Both the position numbers and the translations under genes were made by a program. Positions 21,312-30,733 of a stretch of DNA of 64,000 nucleotides are shown in pieces; the first letter of the stretch is position 1, and each line of letters opens with the position of its first letter. The stretch lies in contig SCOX01000008.1 in the NCBI GenBank assembly GCA_005503055.1, positions 62,001-126,000 on the forward strand, given 5' to 3'. Below the pieces are notes generated by a model. That model saw nothing but the letters and a program-made list of their open reading frames with translations. It ran no database searches and was not told the origin of the DNA. This stretch comes from Lysobacteraceae bacterium P. GTDB lineage: Bacteria; Pseudomonadota; Gammaproteobacteria; Xanthomonadales; Xanthomonadaceae.

Positions 21312-21809
21312 CGGTGCACTCCCAAGGGCGGAGACTTGTCCGCAATGACTCGGACAGTGGTCGCTCACGAGTTCATGCACCGTGACGCGGACACGTCAGC
21401 CCATCGCCAATCAACCGATGGCGCGAAGCATCCATCGAGCCGCGTGAATTCCGTCGGGTGGCCCAAGCCACTGCTGACGTTGGACAAATGCAGGGACACG
21501 CAAGGACATTTTCATTATCCGCGGCCGACTCGGGCGACGGATGTCGAGGCAGCATCGCTATCCTCGTCGGTCTTTTATCCGACGAATGGCAGCGGCGAGG
21601 GACGATCTTGAGCGTTGGCGCGGAACTTGTCGGGACGAAAGCAACCTGCGCGCGCAGCGCGATCGAGCACTGTCTCGTCGATTCTTCGCATCCACGCCGG
21701 TCGTTACCGACTGGAGCGGTGGTAACGGAGCAAGGACCAGGCACTCGATGGTCAACGCGGCCCGGTTCGCGAGACAATGGGATCGGTCGTTATTTGGTTC
21801 GGGTAATAC
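21312..21809. other. Divergent intergenic region, vWA-OmpA / Hsp70
   Basis: No convincing gene is found in these 498 bases. There is an inverted repeat CGTTACC (21702-21708) / GGTAACG (21721-21727) with a 12-base spacer, 80-110 bases before the Hsp70 start, which could be an operator. Some stretches, such as around 21500-21590, are more AT-rich than the flanks. Confidence 0.5.
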
Positions 21810-23252
21810 ATGCGCATTGGAATCGACTTCGGCACGAGCTATTCGGCTGCCGGCGCTGTCGTGGAGGGGGAGCTGCAGCTGATCCGGTTCGGTACCGATC
21901 AGCAATTTCGTACCACGGTGTTCTTCCCGCAGCGGCTTCCGGACCTGTCCGAGTTCGAACTCACCGACGCTCTGCACGACGAGATCCGGAAGCTGACCGG
22001 TGAGTTCAGGAGGGACCAGACCAGGCTGCACGCGGAGCTTCGCGCCCGGCGCGAGCAGGCGATGAAGCGGACGGAACCTCAGCGGTCCAGTGAGCTGGGC
22101 ATGATTCCCTCGCCACGCATTCGAACCGACCTGGAACTGGAACGGGACGCACGGGCGCTGGTGCGCCGGCGCTGGGCCGCCGAGGAAATGCGCAAGGCCA
22201 TGCTGGAGGGCGTGGACCTGCAGCGGGCGCTGTATGGCGAAGAGGCCGTGGATGCCTTCATCGAGGGCGGCGCGGGCCAGCTGGTCGTCTCGCCGAAGTC
22301 CATGCTGGGCTACAAGCTGGAAGCGCGCGCGCGCGACACGTTGCTGGGCATCGCCACGCAATTGCTCAGGCACATCCGGCTCACTGCGAGCGCCCAGCTC
22401 GGTCGCGACGTGAGGGCGGCCATTCTCGGACGCCCCGTGCGATTCCGCAGCTCGATGAAGGAAGCCGGCGGCGTTCAGGCGCTCGAGATCCTCACCGACG
22501 CGGCGTACGCCGCCGGGTTCGACGAGGTGGAGTTTCTCGAAGAGCCGGCCGCGGCGGCATACGGCTTTCACAAGCAGACGCAACGCCCACGCCGGACGTT
22601 GATCCTCGACATCGGCGGCGGAACCACGGACATGGCCCTTGCCGACATCGGGGGCGCCGCTGCTGCGCCGGTGGTGCATGCCTCATGGGGCGAACCGGTG
22701 GGCGGAACCGATGTGGACATCGAGCTGAGCATGCGCGGCGTCATGCCGCTGTTCGGCAAGGGCGTGACCAACACTCCGGTGCATCGGTTCTATGAAGCGT
22801 CCGCGGTGCAGGATCTGCAACGCCAGGCGAAATTCCGCGAGGCCTCGTTCGAGCACGTACAGGCACCTTATGGCCAGCGCCTCGAGGCCTTGAAGGGCTC
22901 GGGTCACACGGTGCGCCTGAATCGCGCCGTCGAACACGCCAAGATCCGGCTGAGCGAGGTCCCGAGCGCGGCGCTAGAGCTCGACTTCATCGAGCCAGGC
23001 TTGCGCGCGCCCATCGACGCGGCGCGGTTGAGCGACGCGGCGTCGCCGTTCCTGCACCAGCTGCGCTCGCTGATGGAGCACGCCAGGGCCGAACTGAACG
23101 AACCGCCGGAGACGGTCTACCTCACGGGCGGCATGTCGCGCTCGCCTTACGTGCCGCTGCTGGTCAAGGAAATCTTCCCGGATGCGGAGCTGGTCGCGGG
23201 GAACGCGTCGCTGGGCGTGGTGACAGGCCTGGCCCACGCGGCCGCCACGTAG
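21810..23252 (+). CDS. Hsp70-family chaperone, YegD-like
   Basis: The 480-residue protein has only the actin-like ATPase half of Hsp70 and no substrate-binding lid. It shows phosphate loop 1 IDFGTSYSAAG at residues 5-15, EFLEEPAAAAYGF, the second phosphate loop LILDIGGGTTDMALA and the adenosine motif VYLTGGMSRSPYV near the end. Length and layout fit E. coli YegD (450 residues) with a charged helical insertion at about residues 55-120. YegD proteins have no settled role. It is divergently transcribed from the vWA-OmpA gene. Confidence 0.88.
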   Translation: MRIGIDFGTSYSAAGAVVEGELQLIRFGTDQQFRTTVFFPQRLPDLSEFELTDALHDEIRKLTGEFRRDQTRLHAELRARREQAMKRTEPQRSSELGMIPSPRIRTDLELERDARALVRRRWAAEEMRKAMLEGVDLQRALYGEEAVDAFIEGGAGQLVVSPKSMLGYKLEARARDTLLGIATQLLRHIRLTASAQLGRDVRAAILGRPVRFRSSMKEAGGVQALEILTDAAYAAGFDEVEFLEEPAAAAYGFHKQTQRPRRTLILDIGGGTTDMALADIGGAAAAPVVHASWGEPVGGTDVDIELSMRGVMPLFGKGVTNTPVHRFYEASAVQDLQRQAKFREASFEHVQAPYGQRLEALKGSGHTVRLNRAVEHAKIRLSEVPSAALELDFIEPGLRAPIDAARLSDAASPFLHQLRSLMEHARAELNEPPETVYLTGGMSRSPYVPLLVKEIFPDAELVAGNASLGVVTGLAHAAAT

Positions 23253-23303
23253 CGGCGCAGGGTCATCGTCGCGGCGCCGACAGTCGCCGGCGCCGCACTC
23301 GCC

Positions 23304-24920
23304 TCAGTTCGCGCTTTGCGGCGTGAACAGCAGATCGTGGTAGTCCCAACTGAAGTCCGCCAGCGGGGACACGGCCTTCATCGTGATCCGGTCGACCTTG
23401 CCGTCGGCATCGATGCCGAAGCTCACGTAGGCCGGTTCGGCGGTACGGTCGTCCCAGCGCACCTGGAAGGTGTCGTACTGCCAGTGCTCCAGCGTGCCGA
23501 GCATGTTCGGCGTCTGCTCGAAGTTCAGGCGCAGGCGGCCCTTCTCGTCCCCACTCTTGCCGACACTGATCTCGATCGGCCCGTACCACGGGTCGGCGAA
23601 CTTGCCGGCATAGCCGCTCAACGGCAGCGACGGGCGTGACGGCTTCTTCTCCGTCTTGCTCTTGGCGAGGAACTCCAGCGCACCTTCGACCCGCGCCTTC
23701 TTGTAGGCGGCGAAGTCGGCGACCCAGTCGCGCCTGGGTGCGCCCAGGTAGTGGTCGAGCAGTTCGAAGGTGAGGCCGCGCAGGACCACGCCGTCCTCGG
23801 AATTGATCTGCAGCGAGAACGCGACCTGCTTTTCCGGAATCAGCACCACCATCGTCTGCACGCCGAACACCGCGCCGCCGTGCTCGATGAGCTTGACGCC
23901 GCGGTAGTCGCGCACGTCCCAGCCCAACGCGTAGGCCGAGAATTGCGGCGTGGCTTCGGCGATGGGCTTGGGGTACGCGTTGATCGGCATCAGCACCTGC
24001 GGCGTCCACATCTCGCGCGATGCGTCTTCGCTGAAGAGACGGGCCTTGCCGTTTTCCTGCGCACCTTCCGGCAGCGCGCCGTGTGCGAGCTGGATCGACA
24101 GCCAGCGGCCGAAATCGTTCGCGCTCGACGACACGCCGCCGGCGGGCGAGGCATTGGTGCCCAGGCTCTGGCGCTCGTCCAGCACTTCCTGCTTGCCGAC
24201 ACCGCGGAACCCGCCGTCCATGCGCGCGTGCGGCTGCACGCGATTGGCGGTGGCGAAGCGGTCGGCGTCGCGCGTCGTCGAGGTGCGCATGCCGGCCGGC
24301 TTGAGCACGCGTTCGAGCACGAAGGTTTCCCAATCCTTGCCGCTGACTTCCTCGATCAGCTGGCCGGCGACGGCGTACAGCAGGTTGTCGTAGGCGTAGC
24401 CGCTGCGGAAGCTGGTCGCGGGCTTGATGTAGCGCAGGCGGCGCACGGTCTCGGCGCGACTGAGCGAGGAACGCGGCACGAACATCAGGTCGCCCGCGCC
24501 CAGGCCCAGGCCGCTGCGATGCACGAGAAGATCGCGGATGGTCATCTCGCGCGTCACCCACGCGTCGTACATCTGGAAGCCGGGCAGATGATCGATGACC
24601 TTGTCGTCCCAGCCGATCTTGCCTTCGTCCACCAGCACCGCCAGCGCGGCGGTGGTGATCGCCTTGCCGGTCGATCCGGTGGGAAAGATCGTATCGGCAT
24701 CGACCGGTTCGCTCGAACCGAGCCTGCGCACACCGTAGCCCTTGGCATGCACGACCCTGCCCTGCTCGACGATGGTGACCGCCATGCCCGGCACGCCCTG
24801 CTCGCGGATCACCGCATTCACGCGCGCATCCAGGTCGGCGGATGGCGCCGCCCATGCGCAAAGACTGAAGGCGACGCCGGCCACGGCCGGCACCAGTTGC
24901 AACAGGGTTCGCGTGTGCAT
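23304..24920 (-). CDS. Periplasmic serine hydrolase, beta-lactamase/CubicO fold (D-Glu operon, gene 6)
   Basis: This 538-residue protein has a signal peptide (MHTRTLLQLVPAVAGVAFS, cleavage near CAWA-APSAD). The penicillin-recognising fold shows all three motifs: SxxK at Ser83-Lys86 (STGK), YDN at 177-179 and HGG in IEHGGAVFG. The last 150 residues form an extra C-terminal domain, as in D-aminopeptidases and D-stereospecific amidohydrolases. It is the last gene of the operon, 17 bases after dgcN. Activity on D-residue peptides is inferred from context; an esterase or DD-peptidase cannot be excluded. An ATG at 24935 is an alternative start. Confidence 0.88.
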   Translation of the reverse strand: MHTRTLLQLVPAVAGVAFSLCAWAAPSADLDARVNAVIREQGVPGMAVTIVEQGRVVHAKGYGVRRLGSSEPVDADTIFPTGSTGKAITTAALAVLVDEGKIGWDDKVIDHLPGFQMYDAWVTREMTIRDLLVHRSGLGLGAGDLMFVPRSSLSRAETVRRLRYIKPATSFRSGYAYDNLLYAVAGQLIEEVSGKDWETFVLERVLKPAGMRTSTTRDADRFATANRVQPHARMDGGFRGVGKQEVLDERQSLGTNASPAGGVSSSANDFGRWLSIQLAHGALPEGAQENGKARLFSEDASREMWTPQVLMPINAYPKPIAEATPQFSAYALGWDVRDYRGVKLIEHGGAVFGVQTMVVLIPEKQVAFSLQINSEDGVVLRGLTFELLDHYLGAPRRDWVADFAAYKKARVEGALEFLAKSKTEKKPSRPSLPLSGYAGKFADPWYGPIEISVGKSGDEKGRLRLNFEQTPNMLGTLEHWQYDTFQVRWDDRTAEPAYVSFGIDADGKVDRITMKAVSPLADFSWDYHDLLFTPQSAN

Positions 24921-24937
24921 CGGTCTCTCTGACATGT

Positions 24938-25981
24938 TCATTCCAGACATTGGTTGACCAGCGCTTCCAGTTCGACGCCGCTCCGCATCGGGTCGGCGAC
25001 GGCGCAACCCAGGCGGTCGCTTTCGCTGGCGAGCAATCGCCGCGCTGCGGCGTCGTCCAGGTGCGCGGTGTTGAGGCTGACGCCGCCACAACGGATGTGC
25101 GGATTGGTGCGGCGGCCCAGTTGCAGGTTCAGGGCGATCGTGTCTTCGATGCTGGGCAACGCGTAGTGCGCGTGACCGAGCACGCGATCTCGCCCGGGCT
25201 GATGGCAGACCACGACCACGTCCGGCTGGCTGCCATGCAGCAGCGCCAGCGAGACGCCCGCATAGGCCGGATGGAACAGCGAACCCTGCCCTTCGATCAC
25301 GTCCCAGTGCGAGGCGGCCGCATCCGGCGTGAGCAACTCGGCTGCACCGGCGGCGAAGTCGGCGATCACCGCGTCCATCGGGATGCCGCCGCCGGCGATC
25401 AGGATGCCCGTCTGCCCGGTGGCGCGGAAGTCGGTATCCACGCCGCGCGATGCGAACGCACGCGCCAGCGCCAGCGCGGTGTACTTCTTGCCGAGCGCGC
25501 AGTCGGTGCCGACCGTCAGCAGGCGCTTGCCGCTGCGCTTGCGACCCGACGCGATCGGCAGCTTGTCCGGCGGGCGCCGCACATCGATCAGTCGACGACC
25601 ATGGCGCGTGGCGGCGCGCTGCAACGCAGGCAATTCCGCCAGGCGCATGTGCATGCCGCTGACGATGTCGAGGCCGGCTTCCGCCGCGCTGACCAGTGCC
25701 GCCACCCAGTGCTCCGGTATGACACCACCGGCATTGGCCACGCCGATCACCAGCGCGCGTGCGCCGGCCGCGTGCGCCTGCGTCGGCGACATCGCCGGCA
25801 GCCCCGTGCTGACACGGGCCCCGGGTAGCAGGTACTCGCCTACGCAGCGCTCCGGTGCCCAGTCACGCAGACCGAAGGCGGTCTTGGCGTAACCGGGCTC
25901 CACCGTGTCCCCCAGAAACAGCAGGTACGGCGCGGGCAGCGCGGGCGACTGGGGTTCGTGCACAAACGGGGCGGCGTGCAT
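24938..25981 (-). CDS. dgcN: DUF1611 protein, DgcN-type D-glutamate N-acetyltransferase (D-Glu operon, gene 5)
   Basis: The 347-residue protein matches the two-domain DUF1611 family: an N-terminal Rossmann-like domain with PYLLFLGDT and ALVIGVANAGG, and a C-terminal P-loop domain with LLTVGTDCALGKKYTALAL and VIEGQGSLFHPAYAGVSLALL. DgcN proteins of this family acetylate D-glutamate with acetyl-CoA; DgcA then racemises N-acetyl-D-Glu to the L form, which is deacetylated to L-Glu. It starts six bases after the TonB receptor stop and is followed by a serine hydrolase. The dgcA-like gene lies in the same operon at 29716. Family assignment is firm; the reaction is inferred from that family and the linkage. 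Confidence 0.85.
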   Translation of the reverse strand: MHAAPFVHEPQSPALPAPYLLFLGDTVEPGYAKTAFGLRDWAPERCVGEYLLPGARVSTGLPAMSPTQAHAAGARALVIGVANAGGVIPEHWVAALVSAAEAGLDIVSGMHMRLAELPALQRAATRHGRRLIDVRRPPDKLPIASGRKRSGKRLLTVGTDCALGKKYTALALARAFASRGVDTDFRATGQTGILIAGGGIPMDAVIADFAAGAAELLTPDAAASHWDVIEGQGSLFHPAYAGVSLALLHGSQPDVVVVCHQPGRDRVLGHAHYALPSIEDTIALNLQLGRRTNPHIRCGGVSLNTAHLDDAAARRLLASESDRLGCAVADPMRSGVELEALVNQCLE

Positions 25982-25987
25982 CTGCGA

Positions 25988-28357
25988 TCAGAACCTGTAG
26001 TCCACCTCGACGCCGACGGTGCGCGGCAGTATCGGCGCGGCGACCAGCTTTCCGGTGACGTCGGTCACTTCGCTGGTGATGTCGCCGATGGTCTGGTAAC
26101 CGCGTTCGTCGCTGACGTTCTTCACGTAGGCGCGGAAGGTCCAGTTGTCGTTGCCGACCGAGGCGTTGACGTCGAGCGCGGCGTAGTCGTCAAGTTCGAG
26201 CGGCGGCGTGACCTCGCTCTGCAGCACGGTCGGCGGCGTCGTGCTCGGGTCCAGGACGTCCTGGCGGAAGGTGGTGCCGGCGCGGCGCGCACCGACGTAA
26301 CGCAAGGCGCCGCCGAAGTGCCCGGTCCAACCGCTGGAGAGCGGCAGGTAATAGTCGGCCGTCGCGTTCCACGACCACTCCGGCACGTACGGCAGGGCGT
26401 CGTTCTTGGCGCCGCTGGTGATCTCCACCAGGTACGGCGGCGACTGCGCCGAGATCACCGGGAAGCTTTCATCCAGTTTGGAATCGGTATACGAACCATT
26501 GAGGCCGATGTCGAAGCTGTCGGTCGCATGGAACATCAACGCCACCTCGACGCCGGTGCTGCTGGCTTCGCCGGCGTTGACCAGGCCGGATATGCCGTTG
26601 ACGACCGAGGCGACCTGGATGTCTTCCCATGCGATGTGGAAGCCGGTCAGGTCGAACTGCAGACGGTTGTCCGCCCACAGCGACTTCAGGCCGAGTTCGT
26701 AGTTGGTCAGCGTCGAGGAATCGACTTGCGAAGGTAGCCCCTCGACCAGCACGTTCGGACCGCCCGGCTGGTAGCCGGTGGCGACTCGCGCGTAGACCAT
26801 CGCCTCGTCGCTGAGCTGCAGCTGCGGGCTCAGGCTCCAGGTGAACACGTCTTCGGAGGAGCTGTTATGCGTGGTGCCAACGTCGAGCAGGATGCCCTCG
26901 GTGACGATCTGCGAGAAATCCTGGTCGTTGCGCGACCAGCGCACACCGCCGCTGATCTTGAAGGCATCGGTAAAGCGGTAGCCACCATTGGCGAAGAACG
27001 CAGTTTCCTCGAAGGTGCTCGGGATCTGCAACACCGCGAGGGTGCCGGCGATTTCGTCGAACGGCGCCGGCAGCGGTGAACCGTCGAGCTGGTTCAATTT
27101 CGCCGTTTGCGTCTGGACGGCGTCTTCCTTGGTGTAGAACACGCCGGCCATCCACTCGAACGGACCGTTCTCCTTCGAGACCAGGCGGAATTCCTGCGTG
27201 AACTTGTCCAGGTCCAGGCCGATGTCGAAGGACGAGCTGCCCGGCTCCGGCAATTCGAGCAGCAGGTTGGCCACCTCGCCGAACTGGATGGTGGAGTCCT
27301 GGCGCTGGTTGCTGCGCGACTCGGAATACCCGGTGGCCGACACGATGTCCGCCCAGCCCACATTCCAGTTCACCGTCGCCGAGTAGTAATCGACGTCCTT
27401 GTAGAACGGCTCATCGACGTAGACGTTGTTGGTCAGGTCGCCGAACAACGGCCTCTGCCCTTCCGGGTCGAGCGCGACCAGGGCGTTGTTGTCGCTGTCG
27501 ATGGTCTGCCGCATCGCCGTCAGGTCCAGCGTCGCGGATTCTCCCTGCCAGCGCAGAGCGACACGCGCACTGGTCTGATCGCCCGAGTTGATGTCCTTCT
27601 CGCCGTTCACGGCGTTGTCGATGTAGCCCGGAATCTCGTTTCGCGCGTAGCTCACGCGCAGGCCGAGGCGATTGTCGGCCAGCGGCAGGTTCGCGCCGAA
27701 ACGCGCGTTCCAGCCCAGGTCGCTGCCGCCTTCCACGCTCGACAGGCCGCCACCGACGCGGAACTCTTGGTTCTCCAGATCCGGCGCCACCGAGACGTAC
27801 TTGACCAGACCGCCCATAGCGCTGGCGCCGTAAAGCGTGCCCTGCGGTCCGCGCAGCACTTCGATACGGCTGATGTCGTAAGGCAGCAGGTCGAGGGCGA
27901 AGAAGTTGGCGGCCTGGTAGATGCCGCTGGAGCCCAACGGCGTTTCGTCCAGGTACGTGCCGACGGTGGCGCTGGACGACAACGGCGATACGCCGCGCAG
28001 CGACACCTGGGTCTTGCCCGGCGATCCGTTGCTGTTGATGTACAGACCGGGCACCGTCGCCTGGAAATCGCTCAGCTGGGTCGCGCCGCGGTTCTGGATG
28101 CTCTCGGCGGTGATCACGCTGATCGAGGACGGCACTTCGCGGATGTTCTCCGAGCGCTTGTTCGCGGTGACCACGACCTTGTCGAGGTCGGTGGCGCCGG
28201 AGCCCGATGGTGCGGCGGCCTCCTGTGCGAAGGCCGATCCGGCCGCGGCCATCGCCAGCGTACCGATGATGACCACGGCCAGCGGGCTGCGACGCATCGA
28301 ACGCACACACGCGCGCTTGAGGACACTCTGATTGCTGCTTGCGTCAACGTGATGCAT
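25988..28357 (-). CDS. TonB-dependent receptor (D-Glu operon, gene 4)
   Basis: The 789-residue protein has a signal peptide (cleavage near SAFA-QEAAAP), a TonB box LDKVVVTA, a plug domain (VPSSISVITAESIQNRG onward) and a 22-strand barrel ending in the usual aromatic residue (VEVDYRF). The start at ATG 28357 has AGGGGAA upstream; MRRSPLAVV, 20 codons later, is an alternative. The plug carries SLRGVSPLSSSATVGTYLDE, as in TonB receptors for carbohydrates and other nutrients, and no siderophore-specific feature. Set within the operon, it probably imports a peptide or muropeptide too large for porins. It begins 33 bases after the POT gene. Confidence 0.9.
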   Translation of the reverse strand: MHHVDASSNQSVLKRACVRSMRRSPLAVVIIGTLAMAAAGSAFAQEAAAPSGSGATDLDKVVVTANKRSENIREVPSSISVITAESIQNRGATQLSDFQATVPGLYINSNGSPGKTQVSLRGVSPLSSSATVGTYLDETPLGSSGIYQAANFFALDLLPYDISRIEVLRGPQGTLYGASAMGGLVKYVSVAPDLENQEFRVGGGLSSVEGGSDLGWNARFGANLPLADNRLGLRVSYARNEIPGYIDNAVNGEKDINSGDQTSARVALRWQGESATLDLTAMRQTIDSDNNALVALDPEGQRPLFGDLTNNVYVDEPFYKDVDYYSATVNWNVGWADIVSATGYSESRSNQRQDSTIQFGEVANLLLELPEPGSSSFDIGLDLDKFTQEFRLVSKENGPFEWMAGVFYTKEDAVQTQTAKLNQLDGSPLPAPFDEIAGTLAVLQIPSTFEETAFFANGGYRFTDAFKISGGVRWSRNDQDFSQIVTEGILLDVGTTHNSSSEDVFTWSLSPQLQLSDEAMVYARVATGYQPGGPNVLVEGLPSQVDSSTLTNYELGLKSLWADNRLQFDLTGFHIAWEDIQVASVVNGISGLVNAGEASSTGVEVALMFHATDSFDIGLNGSYTDSKLDESFPVISAQSPPYLVEITSGAKNDALPYVPEWSWNATADYYLPLSSGWTGHFGGALRYVGARRAGTTFRQDVLDPSTTPPTVLQSEVTPPLELDDYAALDVNASVGNDNWTFRAYVKNVSDERGYQTIGDITSEVTDVTGKLVAAPILPRTVGVEVDYRF

Positions 28358-28390
28358 GTCGTCGTTCCCCTGATGGTCTGGTGGTGCGGA

Positions 28391-29713
28391 CTAAGAAGTC
28401 GCCGGGCCCAGGGCCGCGGCGGGCAACTGCGCGACCGCTTCCACCCGGCGGGTGGGACGGTCGAGCAGCCACAGCAGGACGCCGGCGGCGATGCCGACCG
28501 CGCCCATGAGTACGAAGAAGGAAGAAGGTCCCAGCGCCGTCCAGTACGTGCCGAGCACGCCCGCCAGCAGGCTGCCGCCGAAGGTGGCGAAGAACCACGC
28601 CGCGATGGTGGTGGCACCGTGGCCGGCCGGCGCGAGCCTCGCGAACAGACCCAGCCCGATCGGCAGGATGAACAGCTCGCCGGAGGTCAGCACGAGGAAG
28701 AACAGCGCCAGCCAGATCCAGCTCGCCTGCCCCGCCGGCACGGTCGCGCTGACCACGGCCAGCAACAGGTACGCACAGGCGACGCCCGCCGCGCCCATCG
28801 CCATCTTGCGTGCCGGCGTGGGCTCGCGGCCGTTGCGCGCCTGCCGCGTCCAGTGCGCCACGAACAACGGCGTCAGGACGATCACCAGCAAAGGATTGAG
28901 CGACTGGAACCAGGTCATCGGGATCGAGAACCCGCCGACCATCCGGTCCACGCCCGTGTCCGCCCACAACGCGATGGTATTGCCGAGCTGCTCGTAAGCG
29001 CCGCGGAACAGCATCACCGTCAAACCGATCGCGAACAGCACGCGTACGCGCTGCCACAGTTCATGGCGTTGCAGAGCGACCGCCGGCTGCGCGGTCGTGT
29101 CGACGGAACGCGCGCTCGATTCCTCGCGCGGCAGATGGCGCGCGCCGAACACGTAGATCAAAAGACCGGCCAGCATGCCGATGCCGGCAGCGCCGAATCC
29201 GTAATGCCAGCCGTACACCTCGCCGAGCGTCCCGCACACCAGCGGCGCCAGCAGACCACCGACGTTGATGCCGACGTAGTAGACGTTGTAAGCCGAGCCG
29301 CGACGTGGATCGTCCTTGGCATACAGGCCGTCGATCTGGCTGGGCAGGCTCGGCAGGAACAGGCCGTTGCCCAGCGCGATCGCGGCCAGGGCGAAATAGA
29401 ACAGGCTTTCGGAGGCCATCAGGAAATGGCCGAACGCCATGATCGAGGCGCCGATGATCACGGCGCGGCGGCGACCGAGCCAGCGATCGGAAATCACACC
29501 ACCGATGATCGGCGTGAAGTAGACCGTCGCGGTGTACACGCCGTACACCAGCGAGGCCTGCTGCTGCCCCATCAGCAGCTGCTTGGTCATGTAATAGACC
29601 AGCAGCGAACGCATGCCGTAGTAGGAGAAGATCTCCCACATCTGGGTAAGGAACAGCACGGTCAGGCCACGCGGCTGGCCGAAGAGGTCCCGGCTGCGCG
29701 CGATCGTGGCCAT
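28391..29713 (-). CDS. POT/PTR2-type peptide transporter with altered ExxER motif (D-Glu operon, gene 3)
   Basis: This 440-residue protein has about 12 membrane helices and is shorter than the canonical POT carrier at 9361. Family traits are YYVGINVGGLLAPLVCG and GFGAAGIGM. The motif at the first helix reads LTQMWEIFSYYGM, so the ExxER of POT carriers becomes QxxEI: the first Glu and the Arg are missing. Those residues couple transport to protons in characterised members. The start ATG 29713 lies two bases after the dgcA-like stop. The longer open frame upstream reads dgcA in another frame. It probably moves D-Glu-containing di- or tripeptides across the inner membrane, perhaps with different coupling. 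Confidence 0.88.
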   Translation of the reverse strand: MATIARSRDLFGQPRGLTVLFLTQMWEIFSYYGMRSLLVYYMTKQLLMGQQQASLVYGVYTATVYFTPIIGGVISDRWLGRRRAVIIGASIMAFGHFLMASESLFYFALAAIALGNGLFLPSLPSQIDGLYAKDDPRRGSAYNVYYVGINVGGLLAPLVCGTLGEVYGWHYGFGAAGIGMLAGLLIYVFGARHLPREESSARSVDTTAQPAVALQRHELWQRVRVLFAIGLTVMLFRGAYEQLGNTIALWADTGVDRMVGGFSIPMTWFQSLNPLLVIVLTPLFVAHWTRQARNGREPTPARKMAMGAAGVACAYLLLAVVSATVPAGQASWIWLALFFLVLTSGELFILPIGLGLFARLAPAGHGATTIAAWFFATFGGSLLAGVLGTYWTALGPSSFFVLMGAVGIAAGVLLWLLDRPTRRVEAVAQLPAAALGPATS

Positions 29714-29715
29714 CC

Positions 29716-30714
29716 TCAGCGGCCGCCCCATACGTTGCCGGGGCAGTCGACCTGGCCGTCGGCGTAGATCACGTGCGGCGTGCGGTCCTGCGCGAGAAAC
29801 AGGGCGCCATCGAGGTCGACGATGTCGCAATGCTGGCCGAGCACGAAGCCCGCGGCCATCGCCCAGCTGGTGCCGATCATGTTGCCGACCATCACCTGCA
29901 GCCCGAGCTCGCGCGCACGCTGCGCCATCAGCAGGCCTTCGGTCAGTCCGCCGCACTTGTCTAGCTTGATGTTGACCACGTCGAAGCGGCCCAGCAGCGG
30001 TTCGATTTCGCCCAACCCCTGCACGCTCTCGTCCGCGGCGATCGCCACTGGACAGTCGAAGCCGTCGAGGCAGGATTCGTTGCCGCGAGCACACGGCTGT
30101 TCGAGCAGCGATACGCCTTCGTCGACCAGCACCGGGATCAGGCGCTCGAGCGTATCGGCCGCGTAACCCTGGTTGGCATCCACGCCCAGCCACACCTCCG
30201 GACGCGCGGCGCGCACGGCGCGGACGCGTTCGATGTCGATGTCTACATCGCCGGTCAATTTCATCTTGATCGCGCGTGCATGCGAATAGGCCACCGCGCC
30301 GGCCCCCATCACCTGCGGATCGTCGGCGCCCAGCGTGTAGGTGGTCAGCAATGGCCGCGCCGATTCCAGCCCCGCCAATTGCCAAACCGGCACGCCGGCG
30401 CGGCTGGCTTCCAGTTCCCACAGCGCGCAGTCGAGCGCGTTGCGGGCGCCGCCGGGCGGCAGCAGCGCGCGCAGTTCCTCGCGGCTGAGGCCGGACTCGA
30501 TGACCTCGCGATGCAATTCCAGCGTCGCGAGCATGTCGGCCGGCTCGTCGTGCAGGTAGTAGACCCCCGCTCCTTCGCCACGGCCCTCGTGAGGGCCGTG
30601 ACTCAGGGTCACCACGGTCACCGGCGAATCTCGGAACACGTGGCCGGAGATGCGGAAGGGTTTCGCGAGGCGCAGCAGTTCGTTGCGGATGTCGACACAA
30701 ACGGCGGTAGTCAC
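29716..30714 (-). CDS. dgcA: Enolase-superfamily dipeptide epimerase, DgcA-type N-acetyl-glutamate racemase (D-Glu operon, gene 2)
   Basis: From GTG 30714 the product is 332 residues with the enolase-superfamily muconate-lactonizing fold. All catalytic residues are visible: KMK at 150-152, the metal ligands Asp179 (GVDANQ), Glu205 (LLEQP) and Asp228 (AADES), and Lys250 (NIKLDK). These match Ala-Glu dipeptide epimerases. The related DgcA enzymes racemise N-acetyl-D-Glu. Linkage to a DUF1611/DgcN gene favours the DgcA role, while the adjacent peptide carrier and hydrolases leave L-Ala-D-Glu epimerase possible. It starts 19 bases after the first serine hydrolase of the operon. Confidence 0.85.
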   Translation of the reverse strand: MTTAVCVDIRNELLRLAKPFRISGHVFRDSPVTVVTLSHGPHEGRGEGAGVYYLHDEPADMLATLELHREVIESGLSREELRALLPPGGARNALDCALWELEASRAGVPVWQLAGLESARPLLTTYTLGADDPQVMGAGAVAYSHARAIKMKLTGDVDIDIERVRAVRAARPEVWLGVDANQGYAADTLERLIPVLVDEGVSLLEQPCARGNESCLDGFDCPVAIAADESVQGLGEIEPLLGRFDVVNIKLDKCGGLTEGLLMAQRARELGLQVMVGNMIGTSWAMAAGFVLGQHCDIVDLDGALFLAQDRTPHVIYADGQVDCPGNVWGGR

Positions 30715-30733
30715 TGTGGGCGTCTCGCTGCCG

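Noticed and set aside
21541-21882. A small plus-strand gene in the vWA-OmpA/Hsp70 gap.
   Set aside because: It overlaps the clear Hsp70 start and has an Arg-rich, shadow-like composition.
23272-23295. CGGCGCC/GGCGCCG as a terminator between the Hsp70 and the hydrolase genes.
   Set aside because: Only 7 bp, a 10-base loop and no T run; possible but not supported enough to list.
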